Shown here piece by piece: positions 1 to 10,083 of a stretch of DNA of 64,000 nt. Source of the DNA: Synechococcus sp. AG-679-C18 (GTDB lineage Bacteria; Cyanobacteriota; Cyanobacteriia; PCC-6307; Cyanobiaceae); assembly GCA_003210755.1 (NCBI GenBank), contig QCUL01000005.1, forward strand, positions 28,241 through 92,240, in the 5' to 3' direction. The position numbers and the translations under genes were made by a program. The notes below the pieces were generated by a model, which had not been told where the DNA came from, made no database searches, and saw nothing but the letters and a program-made list of their open reading frames with translations. How positions within the stretch are numbered: position 1 is the first letter of the stretch; the number at the start of each line of letters is the position of its first letter.

Positions 1-52
1 GAGGAAACTCATCAAGCGAGACTATCCACAAATCAGCTCAACACCACTCGTT

Positions 53-1105
53 GTGCAGCAGCTACCCCTGCTAATGATCGCTGACACAAGCGCGCCAGAG
101 GCCTTGGGCAGCAAACTCGTTCGCGGCGCCGAGGCCATTGGACTGCGGGTGGGCCACGATCTGAAAATCACGTACACCTCTCCTGCTCCTCAGTTCTCGC
201 GGTCAATGCAGCGCCTGCGAGGCAAGTTGTTCTACCGGCTGGCCGATCGCCGCAGTTGGGAATGGTGGGGATTTCAGCGGCGGCTACTCGATCAGATCCG
301 CACACTGCGCCCCAAACTAGTTCTCGTCACAGGGGTACTGCCTCTTCATCCCTCTGTGATGAACAAGATCAAGGAAGAGGGCGGCCGAATCGCCAACTAC
401 CTCACCGATGATCCCTGGAATCCGATTCATCGCCGCCGCAGCTTTCTGAGAAACCTTCACCTCTACGACCACATCTTCAGTACAAAACAGGCTCTTCGAG
501 GCCAACTTGAGAAAGCCGGCACCCCCTCAACCAGCTGGCTGCCCTTCGCCTACGACCCAGCCCTGCATCACCCACCGATTCAGTCGTCAGTACTTCCAGC
601 TACAGACGTGCTTTTCATTGGCACTGGTGCCTCTGAAAGACTGCCCTGGCTACTGGCCTTGCAGGGCCTTCCCGGAGTGCAATGCCGCATCCACGGAAAC
701 AGTTGGGAAAGGCTTGGCACTCCGGGCTGGGATCGCCGGCCTGCGGTTACCGGTGAGGATTACTGCAGTGCAATGCACGGTGCCGGCATCGCGCTGGGGC
801 TTCTGCGTGAGGCCAACGGTGACCTTTCTACTGATCGCTCCTATGAAATCGGGGCCATTGGAGGCTGCGGTCTCTATCAAGACTCCTTAGAGCACCGGGC
901 CCTCTTGGCCCACTACCCAGATGAGGGATTTTTTTCCTCCCCGGCACAACTGCGAGAACGGGTGCAGCACTTGCTCGAAAATCCTGGCCTAAGGAAGAAA
1001 TTACGGGAGCTAGGGGCACAAGCCCTACGCCGGCCGGAACATACCTATGCCGCTCGTCTGCAAACCATGCTCCAGTGGTCTGACCAGTTCGCATTCAAGC
1101 GATGA
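53..1105 (+). CDS. CgeB/DUF3880-like glycosyltransferase
   Basis: 350-aa ORF with 'YLTDDPWNP', 'DVLFIGTG' and C-terminal 'DRSYEIGAIGGCGLYQDSLEH'; ATGA overlap with the next gene. Confidence 0.75.
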   Translation: MQQLPLLMIADTSAPEALGSKLVRGAEAIGLRVGHDLKITYTSPAPQFSRSMQRLRGKLFYRLADRRSWEWWGFQRRLLDQIRTLRPKLVLVTGVLPLHPSVMNKIKEEGGRIANYLTDDPWNPIHRRRSFLRNLHLYDHIFSTKQALRGQLEKAGTPSTSWLPFAYDPALHHPPIQSSVLPATDVLFIGTGASERLPWLLALQGLPGVQCRIHGNSWERLGTPGWDRRPAVTGEDYCSAMHGAGIALGLLREANGDLSTDRSYEIGAIGGCGLYQDSLEHRALLAHYPDEGFFSSPAQLRERVQHLLENPGLRKKLRELGAQALRRPEHTYAARLQTMLQWSDQFAFKR

Positions 1106-2304
1106 GAATCACCATCGTGGTGGGTGGGCGCTGGCATGCCTTCGATTTGGCTCAGCAACTTCAAGTCCATGGTCATCTCCACCGACTGATCACCAATTAC
1201 CCCCGTTGGTTTGTCAAGCGCTGGGGCATCCCCTCAGAAAAGGTGGTGAGCTTGCCCTTCACTTTTTGGGTCGTGAAGGCGATCTACAAGCTCGGAGGCG
1301 AAGCCCTGATGATGCGCTTCCAGTGGTGGGTGCATCGCTGGTTCGCCCAGCGTGCCGCGCACCACCTGGAGGGCAGTGAGCTCATTCATGGCTGGTCACA
1401 ATGGAGCGAGCCAAGCCTCTGCTGGGCTCAACAGCGACAGATCCCCACCGTGCTTGAGCGCTCCTCTGCTCACATCCTCGAGCAGAGTCGGTTGTTAACA
1501 GAGGAACATCGCCGATTAGGTCTGCATTGGCCCCCAACCCATCCACGGATCGAGGCCATGGAGCTGCGCGAATACGTCCTCTGCAGTGCCATCGCCGTCC
1601 CGAGTCTTTTCGTGGAACGCAGCTTCATCGCCCGTCACATGAACCCAGCCCTGCTGCATCGCAATGCCCTTGGCGTGAACGTGGAGAAGTTCAAACCTTC
1701 GGCGCTGCCGCCAGCTGCGCCCAACCTGGCGGGGTTGAAGGCGATCTACGCAGGCTCGCTATCAGTGCGTAAAGGCATTCCCGATTTACTCACGGCGTTC
1801 CAAGCCGCAAACCTTCCAGACGCCAGTCTCACCCTGCTAGGTGGACACACCTCTGAACTCGAGGACCTTCTCAAGCGACAACCTCCCTGCGTCAGGTCCT
1901 TGGGGCATCGACCTCAAGCGGAACTGGTGATGCACTACCAACAAGGCCATTGCTTTGTGATTGCTTCAATCGAAGAAGGAATGGCCATGGTCCAGATGCA
2001 GGCCCTGGCCTGCGGCCTTCCCCTGATTTGTACCACTAACACCGGTGGCGAGGATTTACTCCGCCTCCAGGGCGCCCAAAGCGAGGGCAACCCGCTGGAC
2101 ATCCAGCAATTCCCTGCCGGATTTGTCATACCCATCCACCGACCGGATGCCATGGCTCGATGCCTGCAGCGCCTCCAAAACGAGCCACAGCTTTGGGAGC
2201 GCATGCGAAAAGCTGCACTGGAACTCGCCAGCAGCGAGTTGAGCTGGAGCACCTATGGCGAACGCGCCATCTCTCACTACAAATCCCTGCTGCAGCAACG
2301 ATGA
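1102..2304 (+). CDS. GT4 family glycosyltransferase
   Basis: 400 aa; 'AIYAGSLSVRKGIPDLLTAF', 'SIEEGMAMVQMQALACGLPLICTTNTGGEDLL'. Confidence 0.85.
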   Translation: MRITIVVGGRWHAFDLAQQLQVHGHLHRLITNYPRWFVKRWGIPSEKVVSLPFTFWVVKAIYKLGGEALMMRFQWWVHRWFAQRAAHHLEGSELIHGWSQWSEPSLCWAQQRQIPTVLERSSAHILEQSRLLTEEHRRLGLHWPPTHPRIEAMELREYVLCSAIAVPSLFVERSFIARHMNPALLHRNALGVNVEKFKPSALPPAAPNLAGLKAIYAGSLSVRKGIPDLLTAFQAANLPDASLTLLGGHTSELEDLLKRQPPCVRSLGHRPQAELVMHYQQGHCFVIASIEEGMAMVQMQALACGLPLICTTNTGGEDLLRLQGAQSEGNPLDIQQFPAGFVIPIHRPDAMARCLQRLQNEPQLWERMRKAALELASSELSWSTYGERAISHYKSLLQQR

Positions 2305-3254
2305 TCTCTCTAGAGCCAATCTCAATTGTTCTGCCGGTGTATGGACGCCCGGAGTTACTACCGGAGGCTTTGAACAGCGTGTTGCAGCAGGAGAGTTCCC
2401 AGTGGCAGCTGCTCATTGCAGACGATGGCTCCGATCAACAAACCCAGGCCCTTTTGCAGCAATGGATCAACTCTCATGACAACGGGCGCATCGATTGGGT
2501 ACGCCGACCCCGAAACCTCGGACTATTCGCCAACCTGAACCAGGCCCTACAAGACATTGACAACAAGTGGGCGCTGCTGCTGTGCAGTGATGATTATCTA
2601 TACCCCACTGCGATCACCACCGTTCAGGAGTGTCGGCGGCGCTGGCCAGAAGCTGGCCTGATTCTCTCCACGTTTGACTCCATCAATAGTGATGGCAGCT
2701 CGAGACCACCAGATAGTGCATTGCACCACGATCAAGTCAGCCGATCCACAGCACTGATCTCTCCTAAGCGACTAGTACCGAAACTGTTGGAACTCGGCAG
2801 CCTCAACGGCAATCTCACTGGGATGGCATTCTCTCGCAGCCTCTGGCAAGCCTCAGGAGCATTCCGCGAAGATTGGAGGCATGCTGCGGACTGGGAGTGG
2901 TTGCTTCGTGCCGCCGAGCAGGGTCCCGTAGTGCTGAACCGTATTCCGATGGCATCCGTTCGAACCCATGAGGCTCAGCTTTCAAACAGCAATCGGCGCT
3001 CCGGTCATGAACTTTTGGAGGTGGCTGAAGTTGTACGCCGCCTGCGTTCCCATCCACTCCTCACCGAAGAACCGCGCCGCCATCAATGGGCAGCACATGT
3101 GATGCAGCATCAACTTTGGAATTTGATCAAACAAATTCCTCGCCACGGGACAGGTCCCCTGATCGAGGGACTGCGAAGCATTCGAACCTCCTCTGGCTTG
3201 CGTCGCACAACGATGTCCCTGTTGAAATCAGCTCCAACACGTCTGCGAAAGTGA
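2301..3254 (+). CDS. GT2 family glycosyltransferase
   Basis: The track ORF starts at 2160, but the GT2 signature 'MISLEPISIVLPVYGRPELLPEALNSVLQQ' begins at ATG 2301 (ATGA overlap with upstream stop). Confidence 0.85.
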   Translation: MISLEPISIVLPVYGRPELLPEALNSVLQQESSQWQLLIADDGSDQQTQALLQQWINSHDNGRIDWVRRPRNLGLFANLNQALQDIDNKWALLLCSDDYLYPTAITTVQECRRRWPEAGLILSTFDSINSDGSSRPPDSALHHDQVSRSTALISPKRLVPKLLELGSLNGNLTGMAFSRSLWQASGAFREDWRHAADWEWLLRAAEQGPVVLNRIPMASVRTHEAQLSNSNRRSGHELLEVAEVVRRLRSHPLLTEEPRRHQWAAHVMQHQLWNLIKQIPRHGTGPLIEGLRSIRTSSGLRRTTMSLLKSAPTRLRK

Positions 3255-3255
3255 C

Positions 3256-4797
3256 TTGTCACTCGGAGCTCGTGTGGAGCTGATCGAAGTCACTGAACCA
3301 ATGGCGAAAAATGGCCGACTTCGCCAATTGCTGGGCCCTGCCGGTGTATTGCTTCATCCTGTAAAAAGCCTCCTGCTGCTGCTGTTGGCCTGTGTTCCGT
3401 TGGTGCCTTTTGCGAGCCAACCACTAGGAGTTCCACTGGCGGCTTTCAGCACCTACTTGTTGCTCATGGCGGTGCGTCTCGAGGAGTCCTGGCTCGACAT
3501 CACACCATTAGCTCCCCTGACCATTGTCTGCCTGGGCGCCTGGCTGCGATGTGGCCTGGGAGGACTGCTGCTCTCCCTGGGAAAACCTATGGCCAAGGAT
3601 GCCATTTGGGCACAACTTCCCCAGAGCCAACTGCTTTGGCTGACCCTCACAGCCCTGGTTGTTGCCCTCTTCAGCCTCAAAAGACCTAAGCAACCCAAAG
3701 CACATGCAATCACTAGTCAGAAGTCGAAGCAACAACCGTTAATCAGCCTCACAATTGTTGGCGGATTATTTGCAGTTCTCAGCATTGGCATTGGAGCGTT
3801 CGCTGGCACACTTGACCGCAATCCAGAAAGCTACCTCTACTGGCTTAACCAACGCTGGCAGCCAGATACATTTTTTACAGCTTTTTCACGCTTTAGAGAT
3901 ATATTTTTCTTCTTATTTCCTTTGGCCTTCTTCAAAGCCAAACGAAGCTATCAGCGCATATTAATCGGTGGGATGTTTTCCCTCTACATTCTGATTGCAC
4001 TTCCTCTAGGAGGGCGAGGACTTGTCTTATACCCAATTCTTTATGCAGCATTAGGACTCTGGCTCACCAACATCCCGATCAAAACCATCCGAATTCTTTT
4101 TGCATTCATTCTTGTAATTGCGATCACCATCATTCCAACCATCGCCATCTACCGAGGCGATCCAGAATTCCAAACTGCAGATCGAGGAGATTACATCGCA
4201 AGAGCATCAATATTTAGCAAAGTCGCTCAGAAGCTGATCACGCAGTCAGATATTCCATCGTTGCTTGGCAGCACAGGCCAATCACTTTATGCATGTTCAG
4301 ATGGTTACCTCTTTCAAGAACCTGCAGCAAGCAGGCCACGGGCAGGCTTCCATCGAATGGAAGCTTTCTTAACAGCATGGATCCCTTCCCTACTAATCCC
4401 CAAAACCATCCCAGTGCGTGACTCACACATCATTGCCGAGGAAGCGCGTGGTAGTAGTCGCCTGGAAGCAGAAACCATGAATTACACCTCCTTTAACTGC
4501 ATCTCTCTAGGAGGTGATCTCTATTGGCGAGGTGGCTGGTTCGGCGTAATCATCGGTTCGAGCCTCGCTGCAATTGCATACCGGATGCTGAGTAGCCTTT
4601 GGTACAGAAACGCAAGTTGGGATTCTGCATGGCAAATATTGTTACTCATCTTCCCCGCCACATTCTTAGCTATGTATCCGGCCGGAAGCGTTGGAGAAAC
4701 TGCTTGGCTTTGGATGTGGGATTTACCCAAATATGTTGTCTTATTGATCCTGGCCTATTTAATCGCAGGCCGCTTTAAAAAAGCATCAAACTCATAA
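3256..4797 (+). CDS. Polytopic membrane protein, candidate O-antigen/polysaccharide polymerase (Wzy-like)
   Basis: 513 aa with many hydrophobic segments, inside the polysaccharide operon; ATG 3301 is an alternative start. Confidence 0.6.
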   Translation: MSLGARVELIEVTEPMAKNGRLRQLLGPAGVLLHPVKSLLLLLLACVPLVPFASQPLGVPLAAFSTYLLLMAVRLEESWLDITPLAPLTIVCLGAWLRCGLGGLLLSLGKPMAKDAIWAQLPQSQLLWLTLTALVVALFSLKRPKQPKAHAITSQKSKQQPLISLTIVGGLFAVLSIGIGAFAGTLDRNPESYLYWLNQRWQPDTFFTAFSRFRDIFFFLFPLAFFKAKRSYQRILIGGMFSLYILIALPLGGRGLVLYPILYAALGLWLTNIPIKTIRILFAFILVIAITIIPTIAIYRGDPEFQTADRGDYIARASIFSKVAQKLITQSDIPSLLGSTGQSLYACSDGYLFQEPAASRPRAGFHRMEAFLTAWIPSLLIPKTIPVRDSHIIAEEARGSSRLEAETMNYTSFNCISLGGDLYWRGGWFGVIIGSSLAAIAYRMLSSLWYRNASWDSAWQILLLIFPATFLAMYPAGSVGETAWLWMWDLPKYVVLLILAYLIAGRFKKASNS

Positions 4798-4799
4798 CA

Positions 4800-5483
4800 A
4801 TGATTTCAACCAAGCTTCTACCCCACCGTTCCGATGCTCGCTTAGCAGCCTTGATCACCAAGCAGATCCTCCCAGAGCTGCCTGAAATCAATTCCCTGCT
4901 AGACATTGGCTGTGGTGATGGCATTGTTGGCGACTTACTACCAAGCGATTGTGACTATCGCGGTATTGATCTCAGCAATGCCTCTATTTACGAAAAAAAT
5001 ACAGAAGACTCTCGAATCACCTACAGCAGGCCTGAAGATCTCAAGCAAACTCTTTGCCAAAGCGACAAAGCAGATGCTGTTTTGATGCTCGATGTACTGG
5101 AACACACTCCAACATTTACCGAACTATTTGAACTCTCCCTACCCCAAGCAAATCACTACGTCATTGTGAGTCTTCCTAACGAACTCTTTCTACTTGAGCG
5201 GCTCAAATTTATGAAAGGAAAAGAACATCCAGCCCACTCCCTTGACTTGATCAATTTACCAGTAGGATTTAAACATCAATATTTGATTAATACAGCCAAA
5301 GCACGTCAAATTCTTAGTTCAACGGCCAAGCAACATTGCTTTTATCTAAAGGAAGAGTGGCAGAGACCATTGAGAGCCAAAAACAAGCTTGTCCAGCCGG
5401 GATTGTGGCTCATACGGCAACTCAGCTCAGACCAACTCTGGAGCATGGGAAGTGTTTTTATTTTTGAAAAGATGGTGTCTTGA
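4800..5483 (+). CDS. Class I SAM-dependent methyltransferase
   Basis: 'SLLDIGCGDGIVGDLLP' motif I and 'DAVLMLDVLEHTP'. Confidence 0.8.
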   Translation: MISTKLLPHRSDARLAALITKQILPELPEINSLLDIGCGDGIVGDLLPSDCDYRGIDLSNASIYEKNTEDSRITYSRPEDLKQTLCQSDKADAVLMLDVLEHTPTFTELFELSLPQANHYVIVSLPNELFLLERLKFMKGKEHPAHSLDLINLPVGFKHQYLINTAKARQILSSTAKQHCFYLKEEWQRPLRAKNKLVQPGLWLIRQLSSDQLWSMGSVFIFEKMVS

Positions 5484-5607
5484 AAACAATCAATTTTGAA
5501 ACTTTTCTACTCCATAATGGAAACAATGAGGCAAGTGTGGAGTCTTATCTCATGAAGTCACTGTTTTTTATTAGCAAACAATTACAGTCAACAAGGCAAA
5601 AACCTGT

Positions 5608-7020
5608 ATGAGCATAGGGCCACCTCCCATCAAAAAAGGAGCATTTCATCTCTTCAGCGGTGCGTTAGTTGGAAGAGGATCCAATTTTATACTTAACCTC
5701 ATCATCAGTAGAATATTGGGACCAAGTGGTCTTGGACTCTTTGGATTAATCCTTAGCAGCAGCCAAGCCTTCGAAATCACGGCAAGAGGCGGAGTTGACT
5801 ACGGTCTTCAGTGCAAATTAAGTGAAAAAGAAACTATAAATCCTGAAAGTGTTACCAAAGCAGCGATACGTTGGGTGGAGATTGCCACTCCTATTCTTTC
5901 CGGGCTGCTTTTAATTTGGGTCATCCCCTTTCAAGGGCTTCTACCAAATACACTGCCGGTGCCGCGTCCTGCGCTGACATTACTGCTGCTACTAATTTGT
6001 ATCTTTGAAAGCTTAGGTGGTCTCTCTTGGGATCTTTTTATTGTTCATGGGCAAACTCGCCTTGCAGCCCTTAGACAAGGATTATTCGCTCCTTCCAAAC
6101 TCCTTTCAGCAGCAGTAGGAGCTGGCTTATATGGCGTCAGCGGGGCCTTAATCGGCTACGGCCTGATGAGCGGAATACAAACAATCTGGCTCCGAAATCG
6201 TTGTCGATTATTTTGGAAGCCTGAACTACTCCAGAAGACATCTTGGAGTCAAATTTGGCAATTAGTTAAAAGTGGACTTCCCTTATATGGAACAAACGCA
6301 CTCAATTCATTGGTCTTTCTTCCATTGCTCGCGGAAGTAGCCAATAATGCGGCAATTACAGATGTGGGATACCTACGAATAGGGCAGCTGATGGTTCAAA
6401 TATTTAACATGGTACCTGGAGCATTAGCACCTTTGCTCTTTCTAAAACTTCGGTACTTAGGTACCGATCAAATCCGAACCCAAAACTCAGAATTACCGCT
6501 CCGATTAATTTGGTCTCTAGGCCTACTTAGCTTGCTCATTTATCTGTGTATCGATCGTCCTTTAATCACCCTGGTATTCGGAGACGCATTTCTTCCATCG
6601 CTTCTACCAACACGTCTTTTGGCTTTAGCAGCAGTACTCGACTCTGTTGGCCAAATGCTTCACACTCCTCTTTTGGCTAGCCAGAGGACAGGCGTTTTCA
6701 TGCTCAGTCAAAATGGATCATCTCTCGTTGCAGCTTTTCTTGGATGGTGGCTGATTCCCCAATATGGATTACAGGGTTTTCTCATCGCAAAAATCAGCTA
6801 TTCCTGGCTGCCCGTCTTGATTTATACAGCAGAAGCATGGCCAAGATATCTAGCACGTATAAAGATCCTAGTTCTTTTAGTCGCGAGCATAGCCATCACT
6901 CCACTCTGCTGGCTAGATCAACCTTCATTGGTAATTCTCGCGAGTCTAATTATTGTAGTTTTTGGCATCTTTCTTAAAGAGCTTAGACAGCTAAACATTC
7001 AACCTAATACCAATCAATGA
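5608..7020 (+). CDS. Polysaccharide flippase (Wzx/MATE-like)
   Basis: 470-aa polytopic protein; N-terminal 'SGALVGRGSNFILNLIISRILGPSGLGLFGLI' typical of polysaccharide flippases. Confidence 0.8.
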   Translation: MSIGPPPIKKGAFHLFSGALVGRGSNFILNLIISRILGPSGLGLFGLILSSSQAFEITARGGVDYGLQCKLSEKETINPESVTKAAIRWVEIATPILSGLLLIWVIPFQGLLPNTLPVPRPALTLLLLLICIFESLGGLSWDLFIVHGQTRLAALRQGLFAPSKLLSAAVGAGLYGVSGALIGYGLMSGIQTIWLRNRCRLFWKPELLQKTSWSQIWQLVKSGLPLYGTNALNSLVFLPLLAEVANNAAITDVGYLRIGQLMVQIFNMVPGALAPLLFLKLRYLGTDQIRTQNSELPLRLIWSLGLLSLLIYLCIDRPLITLVFGDAFLPSLLPTRLLALAAVLDSVGQMLHTPLLASQRTGVFMLSQNGSSLVAAFLGWWLIPQYGLQGFLIAKISYSWLPVLIYTAEAWPRYLARIKILVLLVASIAITPLCWLDQPSLVILASLIIVVFGIFLKELRQLNIQPNTNQ

Positions 7021-8006
7021 CTATTAAAATATTATTTTTAACTGATGACCGAGAGGACTATCTCGCCGACTCTCTCCTTCACGGGATCAGACAACTGACT
7101 GGCGTTGAACTGATTGACTATCCACGTAAAGAGTGCCTATATCAAGCCAAAGCCCATCACTCCAGCGAAACCCTTAGGGGCAATGGGTTCACACTTTATG
7201 GACTTCTTGAAGAGCCAAAGAAAGAATCATTTCGCGGCCAGATTTGGAGTCGTTTAGAGGAAGGCTATTTTGACGCGGTGATCTTTTCAAATATATGGAG
7301 GCAGTGGGGGTTGGCGCTTCAGTGGAAATCACTTCTCGGGAAACAAACTCTCATTTTGCTCGATGGTGATGACGATGAACGCCATTACCCTAATAGCGGA
7401 AGTCGTCACAGATTATTTGGATTTGGAACGGCGATGAGAGGACTTTTGGGACAATCAACGACCCATATCTTTAAACGGGAATGGACGAAAAGAACACGAT
7501 TTAATCCGAATTCTGTACAGATGCATAAAACTTCTTTTGCCATTCCTGAGGAAAAAATACTTTCAAAACCGCTTCACAAACAAAACACTTTTCCCACTCA
7601 CATCGTCGACGAAGAAGTCGCCGATCGTGTTGGTGGGCAGACCAGTTATGCCTTTAAACTAGAGCCTCTTTATCGCACTAATTTGGCAGCAGCACGCTTC
7701 GGTATCACCTGTCGAAGAGGGGGATGGGAGTGTTTACGTCACTATGAGATTGCAGCAGCGGGAACGATTCCATGCTTCCGCAATTTAAAGCAAAAACCAA
7801 AGCAATGTGCTCCACATGGCCTCAAAGATGGGTACAACTGCATAGCCTATTTGAATGCAGATGATTTATTGGCTCGAATAGAAATTCTGTCTCCAGAGCA
7901 AGAGGTTGCCATGCAACATGAGGCTCTTCATTGGGCTCGTAACAACAGCACGCGTCAACGAGCCTTGGAGGTGCTGCAACAAACAGGATTGATCTTGAAC
8001 TCGTGA
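7017..8006 (+). CDS. Glycosyltransferase-like protein of uncertain family
   Basis: 329 aa; 'RFGITCRRGGWECLRHYEIAAAGTIPCF' resembles glycosyltransferase C-termini; 4-bp overlaps with both neighbours. Confidence 0.55.
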   Translation: MTIKILFLTDDREDYLADSLLHGIRQLTGVELIDYPRKECLYQAKAHHSSETLRGNGFTLYGLLEEPKKESFRGQIWSRLEEGYFDAVIFSNIWRQWGLALQWKSLLGKQTLILLDGDDDERHYPNSGSRHRLFGFGTAMRGLLGQSTTHIFKREWTKRTRFNPNSVQMHKTSFAIPEEKILSKPLHKQNTFPTHIVDEEVADRVGGQTSYAFKLEPLYRTNLAAARFGITCRRGGWECLRHYEIAAAGTIPCFRNLKQKPKQCAPHGLKDGYNCIAYLNADDLLARIEILSPEQEVAMQHEALHWARNNSTRQRALEVLQQTGLILNS

Positions 8007-9202
8007 ACTTGAGCATCACCCATGCCATTCCTGTGTATGCACCGGCATGGCACTTCGGTGGCCCAGTGCTCAGCGTCAGCAGACTCTGCGAAGGTCTGGC
8101 TGCTGATGGGCACCAAATCAAGGTGATCACAACCAACGCTGGTCTGCCCGACCTGCCGGACAACCAATTGGGAAGACCTGTCTTGCTCCGTGGTGTTGAG
8201 GTGACGTACTTCCCGGTGGACCGTCCCGGAGGAACTATTAGATCCAAAGCCCTCGAGAATGCTCTTCCTCAGATCTTCAAGGAAGTCGACCTTGTTCATC
8301 TCAGTGCCATCTGGCAGCCACTGGGGATTCCGATTCAGCGCCAGGCGTGGAAAAAAAATATTCCCATCTTTCATAGCCTGCGTGGCGCACTCGGCCCCTA
8401 CTCACGTCGGCAGCGATGGTGGAAAAAATATCCTTATTACATTTCACGCGAGCGACCTTGGTTGCAACGGGCAGCTGCTCTGCACGTGACCACACGCCAG
8501 GAAGAGCGGGAACTGGATGGTCTCGGGCTGCGCGCTCCCCGGATGCTGTTGCCCAATCCAGTGGACCTTGCTGAACTTCGGCTGGATTCACAGGCGAGGG
8601 TGACGTTTCGATCCGAACTTGGAATCAGTTCGGACTCCCCATTGCTGCTGATCTGCGGCCGACAGCATCACAAAAAAGGGCTCGATCTCCTTCCACCGAT
8701 CCTCAGCAAACTGAGCAATCACTCTTGGCAGCTTTTATTGGTTGGCCAAGATGATGACGGCAGCGGCACAGCCCTGTTGCAGGCCTTAAAGCAAGCAGGC
8801 CTGAGCAGCAGAGTTCACAACCTGGGGATACAACCCTCCTCAGCATTGGGTGCCATTTACAACGCCTCCGATCTGCTGTTATTGCCCAGCCGCCACGAAA
8901 ACTTTGGCAACGTCGTCATTGAGGCCCTGGCCTGCGGTTGTGCGGTAGCCATCAGTAACCAAACCGGAGTTGCCGAAGATCTGCTGGATGAGGCTCCGCC
9001 AAACTTCGGCAGTGTGATCCCACGCCGTAGCGACGCTTGGATCTCCTGGCTGGCGAAATGGTTGGCCAATCCAAGACGGGCCGGCCCTGAGACAGCCACC
9101 TGGGCTGCTCAGCGTTACAGCGTCCAGGCTGTCAGTGAACAAGCACTCAAGATTTACCAATCCATCCTGCAGACTTCTGATGGTCAGTCCCGATTGGACT
9201 GA
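8003..9202 (+). CDS. GT4 family glycosyltransferase
   Basis: 'LLLPSRHENFGNVVIEALACGCAVAISNQTGVAEDLL'. Confidence 0.85.
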   Translation: MNLSITHAIPVYAPAWHFGGPVLSVSRLCEGLAADGHQIKVITTNAGLPDLPDNQLGRPVLLRGVEVTYFPVDRPGGTIRSKALENALPQIFKEVDLVHLSAIWQPLGIPIQRQAWKKNIPIFHSLRGALGPYSRRQRWWKKYPYYISRERPWLQRAAALHVTTRQEERELDGLGLRAPRMLLPNPVDLAELRLDSQARVTFRSELGISSDSPLLLICGRQHHKKGLDLLPPILSKLSNHSWQLLLVGQDDDGSGTALLQALKQAGLSSRVHNLGIQPSSALGAIYNASDLLLLPSRHENFGNVVIEALACGCAVAISNQTGVAEDLLDEAPPNFGSVIPRRSDAWISWLAKWLANPRRAGPETATWAAQRYSVQAVSEQALKIYQSILQTSDGQSRLD

Positions 9203-9219
9203 ACTCACACCCACGTTCT

Positions 9220-10083
9220 GTGACGTCCTCAACCCTTCTTGGACAAGTAGCTTCCAACCCCTCGATTGCGGCTGTGGTGTTGTGCCTCAACGAAGCCGTC
9301 AATCTTCCCCGCTCGTTGGCATCTCTGACCTGGTGTGATGAACGGCTAGTAGTGGATTCCGGCAGCAGCGACGGCAGCCAAAAGGTGGCAATCCAAGCCG
9401 GCGCCACGGTGGTTGAACATCGTCAACCCGGTCGCTTCCTGATCACCGAGCAGCGCAACTGGGCTCTGAAAAATGGGGGGCTGCGAAGCGAATGGGTGTT
9501 GTTTCTAGATGCCGATGAGGAAATTTCCAGCGATTGTCGCAAGGCGGTCCAAGCGGCGATCTGCCAATTGAATGCGCCAGACGGTTTTGAACTAACACCC
9601 CGGTATTGGTTCTTTGGCCGCTGGCTGAAACACACGCAGGGTTATCCCAACTGGCATCCACGACTGGTGCGCAGAGGGAGTCTTACGTTTGAAGGAGGTG
9701 TTTGGGAGAGCTTTCCCGCCGGAAGAACCATCGGGCGCATCAACACGCCCTATGAGCATTACGCCTTCAGCAAAGGCATGGACGACTGGCTGGAAAGGCA
9801 CCGTCGCTACTCCGACTGGGACGCGGAGCGAATTTTGGCGTACCTCAAAAGTGGTGATCAACGAGCGCTGGGAACATCACGTTGGCTGCGGTTGCGTGCT
9901 TTCACATCGAGGCTGTGGCCTCTAAGGCCGCTGCTGCGCTTCCTGCAGAAATATGTGTTTCAGGGAGGCTTCCGCGAAGGTTGGCAAGGCCTACTTTTTG
10001 CACTGATGATGGCGGCCTATGAGCTGATCACGGTGGTGAAAGTGATCGAAAAACGCCGCCGCATGAAAGGCCAAACGCTGTGA
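9220..10083 (+). CDS. GT2 glycosyltransferase, WaaE/KdtX-like
   Basis: 'LCLNEAVNLPRSLASLTWCDERLVVDSGSSDGSQKVAIQAGATVVEH', 'VLFLDADEEIS'. Confidence 0.8.
   Translation: MTSSTLLGQVASNPSIAAVVLCLNEAVNLPRSLASLTWCDERLVVDSGSSDGSQKVAIQAGATVVEHRQPGRFLITEQRNWALKNGGLRSEWVLFLDADEEISSDCRKAVQAAICQLNAPDGFELTPRYWFFGRWLKHTQGYPNWHPRLVRRGSLTFEGGVWESFPAGRTIGRINTPYEHYAFSKGMDDWLERHRRYSDWDAERILAYLKSGDQRALGTSRWLRLRAFTSRLWPLRPLLRFLQKYVFQGGFREGWQGLLFALMMAAYELITVVKVIEKRRRMKGQTL

Noticed and set aside
2160-2300. 5' extension of the GT2 ORF in the track
   Set aside because: The extension overlaps the preceding GT4 gene and is not GT2-like; ATG 2301 fits.
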